The position numbers and the translations under genes were made by a program. 64,000 nucleotides of DNA from Corynebacterium sp. HMSC074A01 (GTDB lineage: Bacteria > Actinomycetota > Actinomycetes > Mycobacteriales > Mycobacteriaceae), in assembly GCF_001831515.1 (NCBI RefSeq), contig NZ_KV825615.1, forward strand, positions 316,093 to 380,092, given 5' to 3'. Shown one piece after another: positions 17,050 through 26,280 of the stretch. Positions within the stretch are counted from its first letter, which is position 1, and each line of letters begins with the position of its first letter. The notes beneath the pieces were generated by a model that saw only the letters and a list, made by a program, of their open reading frames with translations, was not told the DNA's origin and did no database searches.

Positions 17050-17241
17050 CTACCCCACGTCGTAGACGGAGGACTCGAGGTACTCGTTGACCGCGGTCTC
17101 GTTCACGCGGAAAGAACGGCCCACGCGCACTGCCGGCAGCTCGCCGGAGTGCACCAGGCGGTACACCGTCATCTTCGAAACACGCATGATCTCCGCGACC
17201 TCTGCGACTGTCAGAAACTTACCTTTATCTTCGTTTGCCAT
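17050..17241 (-). CDS. Small excisionase/BldC-like helix-turn-helix protein
   Basis: A 63-aa single-domain MerR-like winged-helix protein: KFLTVAEVAEIMRVSKMTVY (helix-turn-helix), then RLVHSGELPAVRVGRSFRVN (wing) and a short C-terminal helix. These match the excisionase-family/BldC proteins found next to proC and bS22 in Actinobacteria. Such proteins bind DNA cooperatively as head-to-tail oligomers; the regulon here is unknown. The ATG at 17241 is the only sensible start. No phage genes are nearby, so a housekeeping regulator role is more likely than true excision. Confidence 0.9.
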   Translation of the reverse strand: MANEDKGKFLTVAEVAEIMRVSKMTVYRLVHSGELPAVRVGRSFRVNETAVNEYLESSVYDVG

Positions 17242-17429
17242 GAAATATATAACCCTTCAGCACGGTCGCGCTGTAGGCTTCCCCTCCCACAGGACGAACA
17301 CGCACGTGCTTGAACCACCCTATCGTGAAACCAGGGCCGAATGCGACTCAAGTGCCAAAATTTTTCAGAGTGTTTTCAGTCGACCCCAACACACTCGTGT
17401 GAAAGGTGGGGTTTACGCGCCTTGACGCG

Positions 17430-18335
17430 CTACTTGCGCCCCATCTCCGCCGAACGCTCCGCGCAGGCCTCCGTCGCTCGGTAGAGCGCGCCGCGCAGGC
17501 CCGACTCCTCCAGTTCACGGATCGCCGCGACGGTCGTGCCCGCCGGCGAGGACACGCCCGCCCGCAGCGCCGCCGGGTCCGGCGTCTCCTCCAGCATCGC
17601 GCCTGCACCCGCTGCGGTGGCGGAGGCGAGTTGGGTGGCGAGGTCGCGGCTCAGGCCGAGGGACACGCCGGCGTCGACAAGCGCCTCAGCGAGCAAGAAG
17701 AAGTAGGCCGGGCCCGAACCCGACAGGGCGGTGACCGCATCCAGCTGGTGCTCCTCGACCTCCACGAAGGTGCCCGCGGCGGAAAGCAGCTCCGCGATCT
17801 GCGCGCGCTGCTCGTCGTCGACGAAGCGGCCGAAGGCAGCGGCAAGCACGCCCTTGCCCACCAGCATCGGGGTGTTCGGCATCACGCGCACGATTGGCGC
17901 GCCCGCCGAGGAGACCGCTTCCTCCATCGCGTGCAGGCAAATGCCTGCCGCCATCGACACCAGCACCGGCTGAGTGTCCGCCTCGGCGATGTCGGTGCTC
18001 ACCTCGTCGAGGAGCTCGAGGATCTGGTACGGCTTCACGCACAGAAAGACCACGTCCGCCTCCGAGACAGCACCGTTGTTGTCATCCGTGACTTGCACGC
18101 CGTAGCGCTCGGCCAGCTCCTGGCCGCGCTCCGCCGTGCGGTTCGTCGCCGTGATGCGCTTCGGGTCGATCCCGCTGGCCACCAAACCCGCAAGAAGGGA
18201 CTCACCGATGCTCCCCGCACCGATAATCGCGATCTGGCCGCGAAACGCGGGCTCGGCGGGCTGCTCGGCGTCCTTCGCCGCCACCTCGGGCTGTTCTTCG
18301 ACGTCTGCTCGTTGTCCGGTAGTGCTCTGTTCCAT
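17430..18335 (-). CDS. proC: Pyrroline-5-carboxylate reductase
   Basis: A 301-aa protein with the ProC signatures: the NAD(P)-binding IAIIGAGSIGESLLAGLVASG, VFLCVKPYQI, RVMPNTPMLVGKG and the C-terminal ALSGSGPAYFFLLAEALVDAG followed by GVSLGL. The final step of proline synthesis is the reduction of pyrroline-5-carboxylate. The first 30 residues (MEQSTTGQRADVEEQPEVAA...) are an acidic extension beyond the usual start of the fold, so the true start might be slightly downstream. A hairpin lies between this gene and the upstream membrane-protein gene, so it may have its own promoter. Confidence 0.95.
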   Translation of the reverse strand: MEQSTTGQRADVEEQPEVAAKDAEQPAEPAFRGQIAIIGAGSIGESLLAGLVASGIDPKRITATNRTAERGQELAERYGVQVTDDNNGAVSEADVVFLCVKPYQILELLDEVSTDIAEADTQPVLVSMAAGICLHAMEEAVSSAGAPIVRVMPNTPMLVGKGVLAAAFGRFVDDEQRAQIAELLSAAGTFVEVEEHQLDAVTALSGSGPAYFFLLAEALVDAGVSLGLSRDLATQLASATAAGAGAMLEETPDPAALRAGVSSPAGTTVAAIRELEESGLRGALYRATEACAERSAEMGRK

Positions 18336-18345
18336 GCAGCACAGC

Positions 18346-18382
18346 GTAAACCCTCCGACCAAGCACGCGCTCGGCGGAGGGT
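18346..18382 (-). terminator. Hairpin between the SAAADSA-repeat protein gene and proC
   Basis: Minus-strand CCCTCCG (18381-18375) pairs with CGGAGGG (18357-18351), extended by inner pairs, and is followed by TTTACG. It may terminate the upstream gene or attenuate read-through into proC, whose start is only 15 bases further on. Confidence 0.65.
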
Positions 18383-18403
18383 GAAAGGGGGGTATCGCGC
18401 CCG

Positions 18404-19174
18404 CTAGATCAGGGCCGGGCCGAAAGCCATGACCGCGGCGGCGATGCCCGCCATCGTCACGGTCAGCGCGTCGTTGCCAGTGCGCAGCGCCTTCACGCCG
18501 AAGATCACCGCGACGACGGCGACGATGCCGGCAATGACAGCCACGGCAGTCGCAGCGTTCGCCCAGATCCACTGGAACGCCAAAAAACCCAGCACGCCGA
18601 GGATGAGACCGAAGAAGACGAGCAGCACCAGCATGATCGGGTTGATCGTATCGTCTGCGTCATCCGCGGAGTCTGCGGTCGCGGACTTTTTGGGTGCAGC
18701 AGGCGCGGCCGAGTCTGCGGCGGCGGACTTTTTGGTGTCTGCCGAGTCTGCGGCCGCGGACTTTTCCGGCGCGATCTTGACCGGGCGGGAGACACCGGGG
18801 CCCACCTTGGGTAGGACTGCGGTCTCGTCAGCAGAAGGTGCCGAAGGCTCAGCGGAGTCTGCGGCCGCGGATTGCTCCGGGCGCTTCACCTCTACCTTCT
18901 CCACCTCTACCTCGCGCGGGGCCGAAGCTGCACCAGAAGCTGCACCAGAAGCCTTATCCTTAGCCTGCTCCTCCGGCGGGTCGATCGGCACGCTCGAGTG
19001 CTTCGGCTCGGGCGGTCGAGCGTCCACGCGTTTAAGGGAGCCGGTGAGCTCAGCAACCGAGACGCCGCCCTCTTCCAAGCTCCGGCGACGCCGACGGCGC
19101 TTGCCCGCCTCGGGGTTATCCTTCTGGGCCCGGGCGAGCAGCTCCGCTACTGTCAGCTGCTGATCCTCAGACAT
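18404..19174 (-). CDS. Membrane protein with VAELLAR/VAELTG motifs and SAAADSA repeats
   Basis: A 256-aa protein. The N-terminus has VAELLARAQKD, a KRRRRRR cluster and GGVSVAELTGSL, the layout of mycobacterial Rv0497-type proteins that also sit next to the exopolyphosphatase gene. The middle is a low-complexity linker with four copies of SA(A/T)ADSA at about 102, 139, 150 and 164. The C-terminus has three hydrophobic segments (about 177-203, 207-227, 235-254). It is probably an inner-membrane protein with a cytoplasmic disordered arm; the basic cluster could bind nucleic acid, polyphosphate or lipid. The start overlaps the ppx stop codon (TAATG), implying coupling with ppx. Confidence 0.85.
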   Translation of the reverse strand: MSEDQQLTVAELLARAQKDNPEAGKRRRRRRSLEEGGVSVAELTGSLKRVDARPPEPKHSSVPIDPPEEQAKDKASGAASGAASAPREVEVEKVEVKRPEQSAAADSAEPSAPSADETAVLPKVGPGVSRPVKIAPEKSAAADSADTKKSAAADSAAPAAPKKSATADSADDADDTINPIMLVLLVFFGLILGVLGFLAFQWIWANAATAVAVIAGIVAVVAVIFGVKALRTGNDALTVTMAGIAAAVMAFGPALI

Positions 19175-20130
19175 TAGGCGTGGTCTCCTTCGTCATCTCC
19201 TGGGGCGAGTCCCTGGTCAATCCGCTTCAGAATGACGCCTTCGCGCAGCGCCCAAGGACAGATCTCTAACTTATCAAGATTAAGGGCACGCATGGCGGCT
19301 TCCGCGACCAGGGCCCCCGCAACGATCTGGTGGGAGCGATCCGCGTTGATGCCCTCCAGCTCAGCGCGGTCGGCCGCCGTCATGCGCGAGATGAAGGCAA
19401 TCAGCTGGCGCAGGCCAGGCGCGGTGAGCGTGCGCTGCACGTATGGGCCGGCTGACGACGGCGCCGCACCGGTCAGGCGCGCCAGCGAGCGGAACGTCTT
19501 CGACGTACCGACGGCCAGGCCTACCTCCCCCAGCGCGTGGAACTTTTCGGCCGGGCCCGCGAGCTCCGCGTCGATGTAGTCGCGCAGCGCATTGATCTTC
19601 TTGCGCTCCGGCGGGTCCGTGTCGAACCACTCGTGGGTCAATCGGCCCGCGCCCAGATCCAGGGAGACGGCAAGGTCCGGCACCTCCTCGCTGCCGGTGG
19701 ACAGCTCGAGCGAGCCACCGCCAATGTCCAGGTTGGTGATGCGGCCGGCGGACCAACCGTACCAGCGGCGCACTGCCTGGAAGGTGGAGCGGGCCTCCTC
19801 CTCGCCGGAGATGACTTTGAGTTTGACCCCCGTCTTCTTCTCCACCTTCTTCAGCACGGCCTCGGAGTTGGTCGCCGAGCGCACTGCGGAGGTGGCGAAG
19901 GCGAGCAGCTCGTCGCACTTGAGGTTTTCGGCTAAGCCCCGGGCTTCGTCCACGGCGTCGATAAGCTTGGCGACGCCCTTGTCCTCAATATTGCCGTCCG
20001 CATCGAGCTGCTCCACGAGCCGCAACGGCTGCTTCCAATCGCTCATCGGGGTCGGGCGGCCACCTGCGTGGGCATCCACCGCCACCAAGTGAACGGTGTT
20101 GCTGCCAACGTCTAATACACCTAATCGCAC
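19174..20130 (-). CDS. ppx: Ppx/GppA-family exopolyphosphatase
   Basis: A 318-aa protein with the actin-like ASKHA phosphatase motifs: LGVLDVGSNTVHLVAVDAH, ATSAVRSATNSE, ITNLDIGGGSLELSTGSE and the C-terminal LEGINADRSHQIVAGALVAE. The short single-fold form corresponds to mycobacterial Ppx1-type enzymes that hydrolyse short-chain polyphosphate or (p)ppGpp. It lies between the regX3/senX3 phosphate-type two-component genes and proC, which is the conserved mycobacterial order. The start is ATG at 20130. Confidence 0.92.
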   Translation of the reverse strand: MRLGVLDVGSNTVHLVAVDAHAGGRPTPMSDWKQPLRLVEQLDADGNIEDKGVAKLIDAVDEARGLAENLKCDELLAFATSAVRSATNSEAVLKKVEKKTGVKLKVISGEEEARSTFQAVRRWYGWSAGRITNLDIGGGSLELSTGSEEVPDLAVSLDLGAGRLTHEWFDTDPPERKKINALRDYIDAELAGPAEKFHALGEVGLAVGTSKTFRSLARLTGAAPSSAGPYVQRTLTAPGLRQLIAFISRMTAADRAELEGINADRSHQIVAGALVAEAAMRALNLDKLEICPWALREGVILKRIDQGLAPGDDEGDHA

Positions 20131-20163
20131 ACCACCAGGGTAATGGGTCTACGGTGTTGAGGT

Positions 20164-21060
20164 GTGAATCAACCAGCCTCCAATGAAGTTTTTCTTGGAT
20201 TTCCCGCCACCTCCCCCGCCGGAAAATCCATCCTGGCAGGGCGGGAGACACCCCCGGACTTCCCCCGCGAATGGTTCGAATTCGTCCACCCGGACGACCC
20301 CACCCACTACTTCAGCCTGGACCTGACCTGGCTGGAATCCACCTGGTCCTGCCGCTTCGGCACGCCCGAGTGCTTGGGTATCGACGAGAGCTTCCCCGTC
20401 GTCGGCTGCTGCATCCACGGCGCCTACATCGCCGATGAGACCGACCGCGACGACCTCTACAACGCCGTGGCAGAAATGCCCGCAAAGTACTGGCAGCTGC
20501 GCCCGGCGGAGACCGATTCCTACATCGCCAACGCGGACCCGACCGTGCTCGAGCCCTGGCTGGAGTGGGACGACACGGAGGAAGAGGACGACGGCCCGCA
20601 CATCAAGACCCGCGTGGTCGACGGTGCCTGCATCTTTGCCAACCGGACGAAGGAAGGCAGCGGGCCGGGCTGCGCGCTGCACCAGTGGGCCATGGCGGAA
20701 GGCCGCAACATCATCGGCTCCAAGCCGGAGGTGTGCTGGCAGGTGCCCTTCTCCCGGGAGGACGCCTACGAGGAACGCTCCGACGGGGAGGAGATTCTGC
20801 GGACCACCATTGGCGAGTACGACCGTCGCCAGTGGGGCGGGGGCGGCGAAGACTTCGACTGGTGGTGCACCAGCGCCCCCAGCTGCCACACCCCGCAGGG
20901 TGAAGGTGCGGCCACCCCGGTGTGGCAATCAATGAAGGACGAGCTCACCGCGCTGATTGGTGAAAAGCCCTACGAGGTTGTGGCGCGCCACTGTGCCGCC
21001 CGCGCGAAGGCACCGCGCGAGGCGAAGTCCATCCACCCCGCAGCGGAGACCGGCGCTTAG
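20164..21060 (+). CDS. Cys-rich conserved protein, possible metal or Fe-S binding
   Basis: A 298-aa soluble protein with ten Cys, many in paired patterns: C63 and C70 (CRFGTPEC), C82-C83 (GCCIHGAY), C156 (GACIFANR), C170 (GCALHQWA), C191 (EVCWQVPF), C235 (WWCTSAPSC, with C241) and C277. This resembles the DUF3109/YkgJ-like group whose Cys are believed to hold zinc or an iron-sulphur cluster. The biochemical function is unknown. The start is GTG at 20164 with TACGGT 8 nt upstream, so the mRNA is possibly leaderless. It is divergent from ppx and overlaps tail-to-tail with regX3 by 4 bases (TTAG). Confidence 0.75.
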   Translation: MNQPASNEVFLGFPATSPAGKSILAGRETPPDFPREWFEFVHPDDPTHYFSLDLTWLESTWSCRFGTPECLGIDESFPVVGCCIHGAYIADETDRDDLYNAVAEMPAKYWQLRPAETDSYIANADPTVLEPWLEWDDTEEEDDGPHIKTRVVDGACIFANRTKEGSGPGCALHQWAMAEGRNIIGSKPEVCWQVPFSREDAYEERSDGEEILRTTIGEYDRRQWGGGGEDFDWWCTSAPSCHTPQGEGAATPVWQSMKDELTALIGEKPYEVVARHCAARAKAPREAKSIHPAAETGA

Positions 21061-21746
21061 GCCTCGAACTTGTAGCCCAGGCCACGCACGGTGACCAGCT
21101 GCTTGGGCTTCGACGGCTCCTCCTCGATCTTGGTGCGCAGGCGCTTGACGTGCACGTCCAAGGTCTTCGTGTCGCCGACGTAGTCCGCGCCCCAGATCCG
21201 GTCGATGAGCTGGCCGCGGGTCAGCACCCGGCCGGCGTTGCGCATCAGATACTCGAGCAGGTCGAACTCTTTGAGAGGCATGGGGACCGGCGTGCCGTCG
21301 ATAAGCACTGTGTGCCGCTCGATGTCCATCTTCACGCGGCCGCCCTCCAGGATTTCCTGGTCTTCGGGCTGTGCCTGCTCCCCCTCGCCGCCGCGGCGCA
21401 GCACCGCGCGGATGCGGGCGATGAGCTCGCGGGTGGAATAGGGCTTGGTCACGTAATCGTCCGCGCCGAGCTCCAGGCCCACCACCTTGTCGATCTCCGT
21501 GTCGCGGGCCGTGACCATAATGATCGGCACCATCGAGGTGGTGCGCAGGGACTTGCACACCTCCGTGCCGCTCATCCCCGGCAGCATGAGATCGAGCAGG
21601 ACCAGGTCCACCTCGTTTGCGGCGAAGGACTCCAGTGCGCTCGGGCCGTCCGGCGCAACGAGCGTGTCAAAGCCTTCCTTCTGCAGCAGGTAGGCCAAGG
21701 GATCAGCCAAAGATTCTTCGTCTTCAACGATGAGAATGGTGGTCAC
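21057..21746 (-). CDS. regX3: OmpR-family response regulator RegX3
   Basis: A 229-aa protein. The receiver domain has the acidic pocket VEDEESLADP and the phospho-acceptor Asp52 in LVLLDLMLPGMSG, with Lys in YVTKPYSTRELIARI. The C-terminal winged helix (LKEFDLLEYLMRNAGRVLTR...TKTLDVHVKRLRTKIE) binds DNA. In mycobacteria this pair senses phosphate limitation with SenX3; the location after senX3 and gpmA is the same here. It is co-oriented with senX3 at a 19-base distance. Confidence 0.95.
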   Translation of the reverse strand: MTTILIVEDEESLADPLAYLLQKEGFDTLVAPDGPSALESFAANEVDLVLLDLMLPGMSGTEVCKSLRTTSMVPIIMVTARDTEIDKVVGLELGADDYVTKPYSTRELIARIRAVLRRGGEGEQAQPEDQEILEGGRVKMDIERHTVLIDGTPVPMPLKEFDLLEYLMRNAGRVLTRGQLIDRIWGADYVGDTKTLDVHVKRLRTKIEEEPSKPKQLVTVRGLGYKFEA

Positions 21747-21765
21747 TGTGGTTCCTTACATCTTC

Positions 21766-22977
21766 CTAGTTCGAAGTCGGATGCTGCGCGGCCCCAACGC
21801 CCGCGTCTGCGGCACTTGCAGCACTTGCGGCAGCACGCTCCGGGTCGAAGATCGGCAGCTCGATGGTGAACGTCGATCCCGTGCCGGGACGGGACCATAG
21901 TTTGATGTTACCCCCGTGGTTGGCCACGACGTGTTTGACGATGGCCAAGCCCAAACCCGTACCCCCGGTACTGCGCGAGCGCGCCTTATCTACCCGGTAG
22001 AAGCGCTCGAAGACGCGCTTCTGGTCCTCCGGCGCGATCCCGATCCCCCGGTCGGTCACCCGCAGGTGCAGCACCGTGCCCCGCATGACCTTCTGGGTCA
22101 CGCTCACCGGTTTGCCGTCCGGCGAGTAGTTGATCGCATTGGAGACCAGGTTGGACACCGCGGCAGTCAACAGCGAGCGGTCCCCCAACACGTGCAGTCC
22201 GGTGCGCTCGCCGCGGATGAGCTCGATGTCGCGGTCCTCGGCGGTGACGTGGTTGCGCTCTAACGCGTCGTCGATGACCTCGTCGATGCGCACCGGCGAC
22301 ATGTCCGGCAGACGCTCCGCCCCCTGCAGCTTGGACAGGGAGATCAGATCCGTGATCATCTCCCCCATCCGGTGCGCCTCCTTTTGCAGGCGGGTGCCGA
22401 AGTAGTCGACCATCTCCACGTCCGAGGGGTCTTCCATCAGCGCCTCGGCCAGCAGCGCCATGCCGCCAACCGGGGTTTTTAGCTCGTGGGAGACGTTGGC
22501 CACAAAGTCGCGGCGCGCGTTTTCCATGCGCACGTTCTCCGACTCGTCGGTCACGTACACCGCCGCATAGGAGTTCTGTGTGAGCGTGAGCGGTTTGATC
22601 ACCGCGCGCACGTTCCGAATCCGGCTACCCGTGGCGCGCTGCGGCAGGTCCAGGTTTAAGAGGTGCTCCTCCTGGTCCTCGAAGACCTGCTCTGCAACAG
22701 ACCACACCTCGGGGTTGACTGTCCCGTCGTGCACGATCGACATGTCGTGCGCACGCGCGTTGGACAGCGCCACGCGCCCGGAGCGCTCCACCACCGCGAC
22801 TCCGGTGGGCGAGCCTTGGATGGCCAGGTGGTACATCTGGCTAATCGAGCTGGTTTCCTCGCTGGTCTCGTCGCTGTAGTCGCGGTTGCGCTCACGCCAA
22901 CGCAGCGCCCGCTGCACCAGTGGTGCGGCGAGCGCTGCGACGCCAATGCCTAGAAAGAAGGCGATCAGTGGGGACAT
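21766..22977 (-). CDS. senX3: Sensor histidine kinase SenX3
   Basis: A 403-aa kinase. It has one membrane helix (about 3-22), a PAS-like segment (about 47-145) and the H-box FVANVSHELKTPVGGMALL with His164. The ATP-binding boxes are NLVSNAINYSPDGKPV, DRGIGIAPEDQKRVFERFYR and GTGLGLAIVKHV. Only the single N-terminal anchor is visible, so signal sensing is likely cytoplasmic or through a partner such as a phosphate transporter. ATG 22977 (MSPLIAFFLG) is chosen because it starts the membrane helix; the longer frame runs into the gpmA gene. The gene follows gpmA by 19 bases. Confidence 0.94.
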   Translation of the reverse strand: MSPLIAFFLGIGVAALAAPLVQRALRWRERNRDYSDETSEETSSISQMYHLAIQGSPTGVAVVERSGRVALSNARAHDMSIVHDGTVNPEVWSVAEQVFEDQEEHLLNLDLPQRATGSRIRNVRAVIKPLTLTQNSYAAVYVTDESENVRMENARRDFVANVSHELKTPVGGMALLAEALMEDPSDVEMVDYFGTRLQKEAHRMGEMITDLISLSKLQGAERLPDMSPVRIDEVIDDALERNHVTAEDRDIELIRGERTGLHVLGDRSLLTAAVSNLVSNAINYSPDGKPVSVTQKVMRGTVLHLRVTDRGIGIAPEDQKRVFERFYRVDKARSRSTGGTGLGLAIVKHVVANHGGNIKLWSRPGTGSTFTIELPIFDPERAAASAASAADAGVGAAQHPTSN

Positions 22978-22996
22978 GCAGGCAAAAGTGGGCGAA

Positions 22997-23743
22997 CTAC
23001 TTCTGGCCCTGGTTTGCCACTGCAGCGGCACCGGCGGCAGCCGCCTCCGGGTCCAGGTAGGTGCCGCCCGGGTTGAGTACCTTGCCCTCCGCGTCAATCT
23101 CGTAGACCAGCGGCATGCCCGTGGGGATGTTCAGCCCGGCAATCTCTTCCTCAGAGATGTTGTCCAGGTACTTCACCAGCGCGCGCAGGGAATTGCCGTG
23201 CGCGGCGACCATGACGTTCTTGCCCGCGAGCACCTCCGGCAGGATCACGTCAATGTAGTAAGGCAGGAAGCGGGCCACCACGTCCTTAAGGCACTCGGTG
23301 CGCGGCACCTCCGGCAGGAAGGAGTAGCGCACGTCGTGCGTCTGCGAGTACTCGTTCTCCGGGTCAATCTCCGGCGGCGGGGTGCCGTAGGAACGACGCC
23401 AGGTCATGAACTTTTCCTCGCCGAACTCATCGCGGATCTCGGCCTTGTTCAGGCCCTGCAGCTTGCCGTAGTGGCGCTCGTTCAGACGCCAGTTACGGTG
23501 CACCGGAATCCAGTGGCGATCAGCGGCGTTCAACGCAATGTTGGCCGTGCGGATCGCGCGGCGCAGCAGCGAAGTAAACACGACGTCCGGCTCGACGTTG
23601 TGCTCCTTCATCAGCTTGCCGGCGTTCACCGCTTCCTTCTCGCCCTGCTCAGTCAGGTTGACATCGACCCAGCCGGTGAACTGGTTGGACTTGTTCCACT
23701 CGCTTTGCCCGTGACGGACAAGAATCAGCTTTCCGTTGCTCAT
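22997..23743 (-). CDS. gpmA: 2,3-bisphosphoglycerate-dependent phosphoglycerate mutase
   Basis: A 248-aa enzyme with the active-site motif [28 protein letters not shown] with the catalytic Glu region, and [13 protein letters not shown] with the second His. It interconverts 3- and 2-phosphoglycerate in glycolysis. ATG 23743 (MSNGKLILV) is the homology start. It lies upstream of senX3-regX3, which would therefore be transcribed with it, and divergent from a secreted protease gene. Confidence 0.97.
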   Translation of the reverse strand: MSNGKLILVRHGQSEWNKSNQFTGWVDVNLTEQGEKEAVNAGKLMKEHNVEPDVVFTSLLRRAIRTANIALNAADRHWIPVHRNWRLNERHYGKLQGLNKAEIRDEFGEEKFMTWRRSYGTPPPEIDPENEYSQTHDVRYSFLPEVPRTECLKDVVARFLPYYIDVILPEVLAGKNVMVAAHGNSLRALVKYLDNISEEEIAGLNIPTGMPLVYEIDAEGKVLNPGGTYLDPEAAAAGAAAVANQGQK

Positions 23744-23833
23744 ACCCCCAGCATGCCACGAATCGCGGACCCGTGCTTTAGAATCGTCACATCTACCACC
23801 CGATACGCTGACGTCTACTAGCAAAGGCACCCT

Positions 23834-25000
23834 GTGAAGTTACGCCGCTTTCGCGCAGCCACGCTCGCCGTGCTCGCCACCGCACTCATCGCCCCACTCG
23901 CCCCTGCTGCACAAGCAGCTGAGCCCGCGCTCGTCGCCCCGGGCGGCGCGTTCCGCGTGTTCGCGCAAGACCCGCCGAAGCACCTGCCCGCAGGCGGGGG
24001 TGTCAACGTGGTCATCCCGCCGGAGGCCTCCGCCGCAGCGTGCTCCCAGGGGCCGAACGGCACGATCCGCGGGCAGCGCGTCATGCTCACCGCCGGTCAC
24101 TGCCTGGCAGCAGACAAAGACAGCCCGAAGATGGGCGAGCGGGTCACCGTGCCCGTCAACCGCCAGTACGTGCCCATCGGTACGCGCGGGAAGGTACACA
24201 AGCCCACCGACTACGAAAACACCTTCTGGCCGCACGAGTTCTTCTGGGACACCATCAACACCGACGACTGGGGCATCGTGCAGCTTCACGACGGCGTGCC
24301 GGCCACCAGCCTCTCCCAGTCCCGCGATGCGGGCGGCCGCACTCACGGCGCGCCGGTGCGCCTGCGCAGCATCCGCGACCGGCCGACCCTGCCACACAAC
24401 ACCTTCAGCACCGACAACTTCGGCGAACCGATCTGCAAGGACGGTGCCACCACGGGCCGCAGCTGCGGCACCCAGATCGGGCGCAGCCGCAACGGCGTCT
24501 ACAGCTGGGGCCTGTACTACGGCTTCGGCGACTCCGGCGGCATCAACTACGACCCCAACGACGGTGCCGTCGTGGGCGTGACCTCCATGGGGCTCGGGCC
24601 CCTGGGCAAGGCGCAGCCCGCCGACCGCATTATCGAGACCGCCTACGGCGTGCCCGACGGCCAGGTCAACAAAGAGTTCAAGCTCGAGGACTCCACCGCC
24701 CCGCACGCCAACTTCACCCCGCTGAACACCGAGCAGCAGCGGATCACCGACACCGTCAAGCGCGAAAACCCGGACCTGCAGCTGTACACGCCCGAGGAGG
24801 CCTGGAACAAGGCTATCGACGCCGCGCAGACCGACGCCGCCATCGTCGCCGATCGCGCCGGCAAGGTCCGCACCATCGATGAGGCCCAGAAGCTGGCGGA
24901 CACCGCAGCCTTTGCCGCTAACCACCACGCCGCCCAGCTTTCCGCCACCGGCACCAACTACGCAATTAGCAACCTCGCGGGCATGGGCAGCTCGAACTAG
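23834..25000 (+). CDS. Secreted trypsin-like serine protease
   Basis: A 388-aa protein with a signal peptide ([20 protein letters not shown], cleavage near AQA-AEP). The chymotrypsin-fold triad is visible: His in MLTAGHC, Asp in [10 protein letters not shown] and Ser in [13 protein letters not shown]. Two Cys in [15 protein letters not shown] may form a disulphide. The last 100 residues are an Ala-rich helical extension after the protease fold. It is exported and probably acts in the envelope or medium. The start is GTG at 23834 with a weak AAAGG before it. It ends tail-to-tail with mshA, sharing a CTAG. Confidence 0.88.
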   Translation: MKLRRFRAATLAVLATALIAPLAPAAQAAEPALVAPGGAFRVFAQDPPKHLPAGGGVNVVIPPEASAAACSQGPNGTIRGQRVMLTAGHCLAADKDSPKMGERVTVPVNRQYVPIGTRGKVHKPTDYENTFWPHEFFWDTINTDDWGIVQLHDGVPATSLSQSRDAGGRTHGAPVRLRSIRDRPTLPHNTFSTDNFGEPICKDGATTGRSCGTQIGRSRNGVYSWGLYYGFGDSGGINYDPNDGAVVGVTSMGLGPLGKAQPADRIIETAYGVPDGQVNKEFKLEDSTAPHANFTPLNTEQQRITDTVKRENPDLQLYTPEEAWNKAIDAAQTDAAIVADRAGKVRTIDEAQKLADTAAFAANHHAAQLSATGTNYAISNLAGMGSSN

Positions 25001-26274
25001 CCGCCGATGGCGCGGCGCTCGCCCGCGCCCGGCGCGAAGTCGGCGATCGTCTCCTTGTACACGCCCACCAGCGTCTTTGCGCTTTCCTGCCAGCTGAAGG
25101 TAGCGGCGTGGGCGACGGCGGCTTCGCCCATGGAGATCCGCAGCGCGTCGTCGCTAAGCAAAGCCCCAAGCGCCTCTGCCCACGCGCCAGGCTCATGCCC
25201 GTCCACCAGCCGGCCGGTGGACCCGTCCGCGACGGCGAGCGGGAGCCCGCCCACGCGCGCGGCGACAACCGGCGTGCCCGTGGCCTGTGCCTCGACCGCC
25301 ACTAGGCCGAAGGACTCGTTGTAGCTCGGCACGGCGACTACATCCGCCGCCTGGTATACCGCCACCAGCTCCTCCGGTGGCCGCGGGCCGAGGAAGCGCA
25401 CGAGGTGCGCAACCCCTTCCTCCCGCGCGAGCTGCACGTAGCGCTCGACGCTGGCACCGCTTCCCGACGCCCCGCCGCAGATCACCGCGCGCAGCGGCAG
25501 CTCCGGGTGTGTGCGGTGCAGCTCGCCGAGCGCCCGGATGAGTACCTGCGGGCCCTTGAAATCCTGCAACCGGCCCACAAACGCGACGACCTTGGCGTGC
25601 AGCGGGATGCCCAGCTGGCGGCGGGCAAGCTCCGTGTTGCGGTTCGTGCCCGGGGTAAACAGCTCCGTGTCGGCGCCCGGGGTGACCACGCGGATCTTGC
25701 ACGGGTCGACGTCGTAGTGGCGCGCCAGCTCCTCGATCTCGTCCTCGGTGTTCACCACGAGGCAGTCGGCGTTGTCCACCAGCTGCTGCTCGCAGATGCG
25801 CCGGGCCTCGGCCTCGGTCTCGCTATTCGACGCCGCGTTTTTCACCGCGGCCCAAGTGTGCCCGGTGTGCACGAGAGGGATCCCGGCCAAGTCCGCGAGC
25901 AGCCAGCCGACCTGCCCGGACAGCCAGTAGTGCGAGTGGATCAGGTCGTAGTCCAGGTCGTGGGCGCGGGTGAATTGCACCACCCCGCCGGCGAACGCGG
26001 CCAGCTGGGTGGGCAGCTCCTCTTTGCTTAAGCCCTCGTAGGGGCCGGCCACGATGTTGATCACCCGCAGGCCCTCACATACCTCGACCACCTCGCCCTG
26101 GCTGGGACGGGTGGCGCGCGTGTACACGTCGACGCACACGCCCTGGCGGGCCAGGCCCTTGGCCACGTTAAAGGTGTAGACGTTCATGCCGCCAGCGTCG
26201 CCCACGCCCGGCTGCTCCAAAGGCGAGGTGTGCATTGAAATCATCGCGACGCGTAGTTGGCCCATAAGGCCCAA
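24997..26274 (-). CDS. mshA: D-inositol-3-phosphate glycosyltransferase (mycothiol synthesis)
   Basis: A 425-aa GT4-family glycosyltransferase. It has [22 protein letters not shown] near the N-terminus, the acceptor-binding [14 protein letters not shown], the donor motif [17 protein letters not shown] and the E-x7-E motif in [20 protein letters not shown]. It transfers GlcNAc from UDP-GlcNAc to inositol-3-phosphate, the first step to mycothiol, and so links this genome with the mycothiol-type dehydrogenase at 57477. ATG at 26274 or 26265 ([12 protein letters not shown]). It is 6 bases downstream of the MinD-like gene. Confidence 0.94.
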   Translation of the reverse strand: MGLMGQLRVAMISMHTSPLEQPGVGDAGGMNVYTFNVAKGLARQGVCVDVYTRATRPSQGEVVEVCEGLRVINIVAGPYEGLSKEELPTQLAAFAGGVVQFTRAHDLDYDLIHSHYWLSGQVGWLLADLAGIPLVHTGHTWAAVKNAASNSETEAEARRICEQQLVDNADCLVVNTEDEIEELARHYDVDPCKIRVVTPGADTELFTPGTNRNTELARRQLGIPLHAKVVAFVGRLQDFKGPQVLIRALGELHRTHPELPLRAVICGGASGSGASVERYVQLAREEGVAHLVRFLGPRPPEELVAVYQAADVVAVPSYNESFGLVAVEAQATGTPVVAARVGGLPLAVADGSTGRLVDGHEPGAWAEALGALLSDDALRISMGEAAVAHAATFSWQESAKTLVGVYKETIADFAPGAGERRAIGG

Positions 26275-26280
26275 GCGTAC

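Noticed and set aside
22978..23097. Longer senX3 start at 23097
   Set aside because: The added residues are antisense-like Arg-rich sequence overlapping the end of gpmA; the membrane helix begins at ATG 22977.
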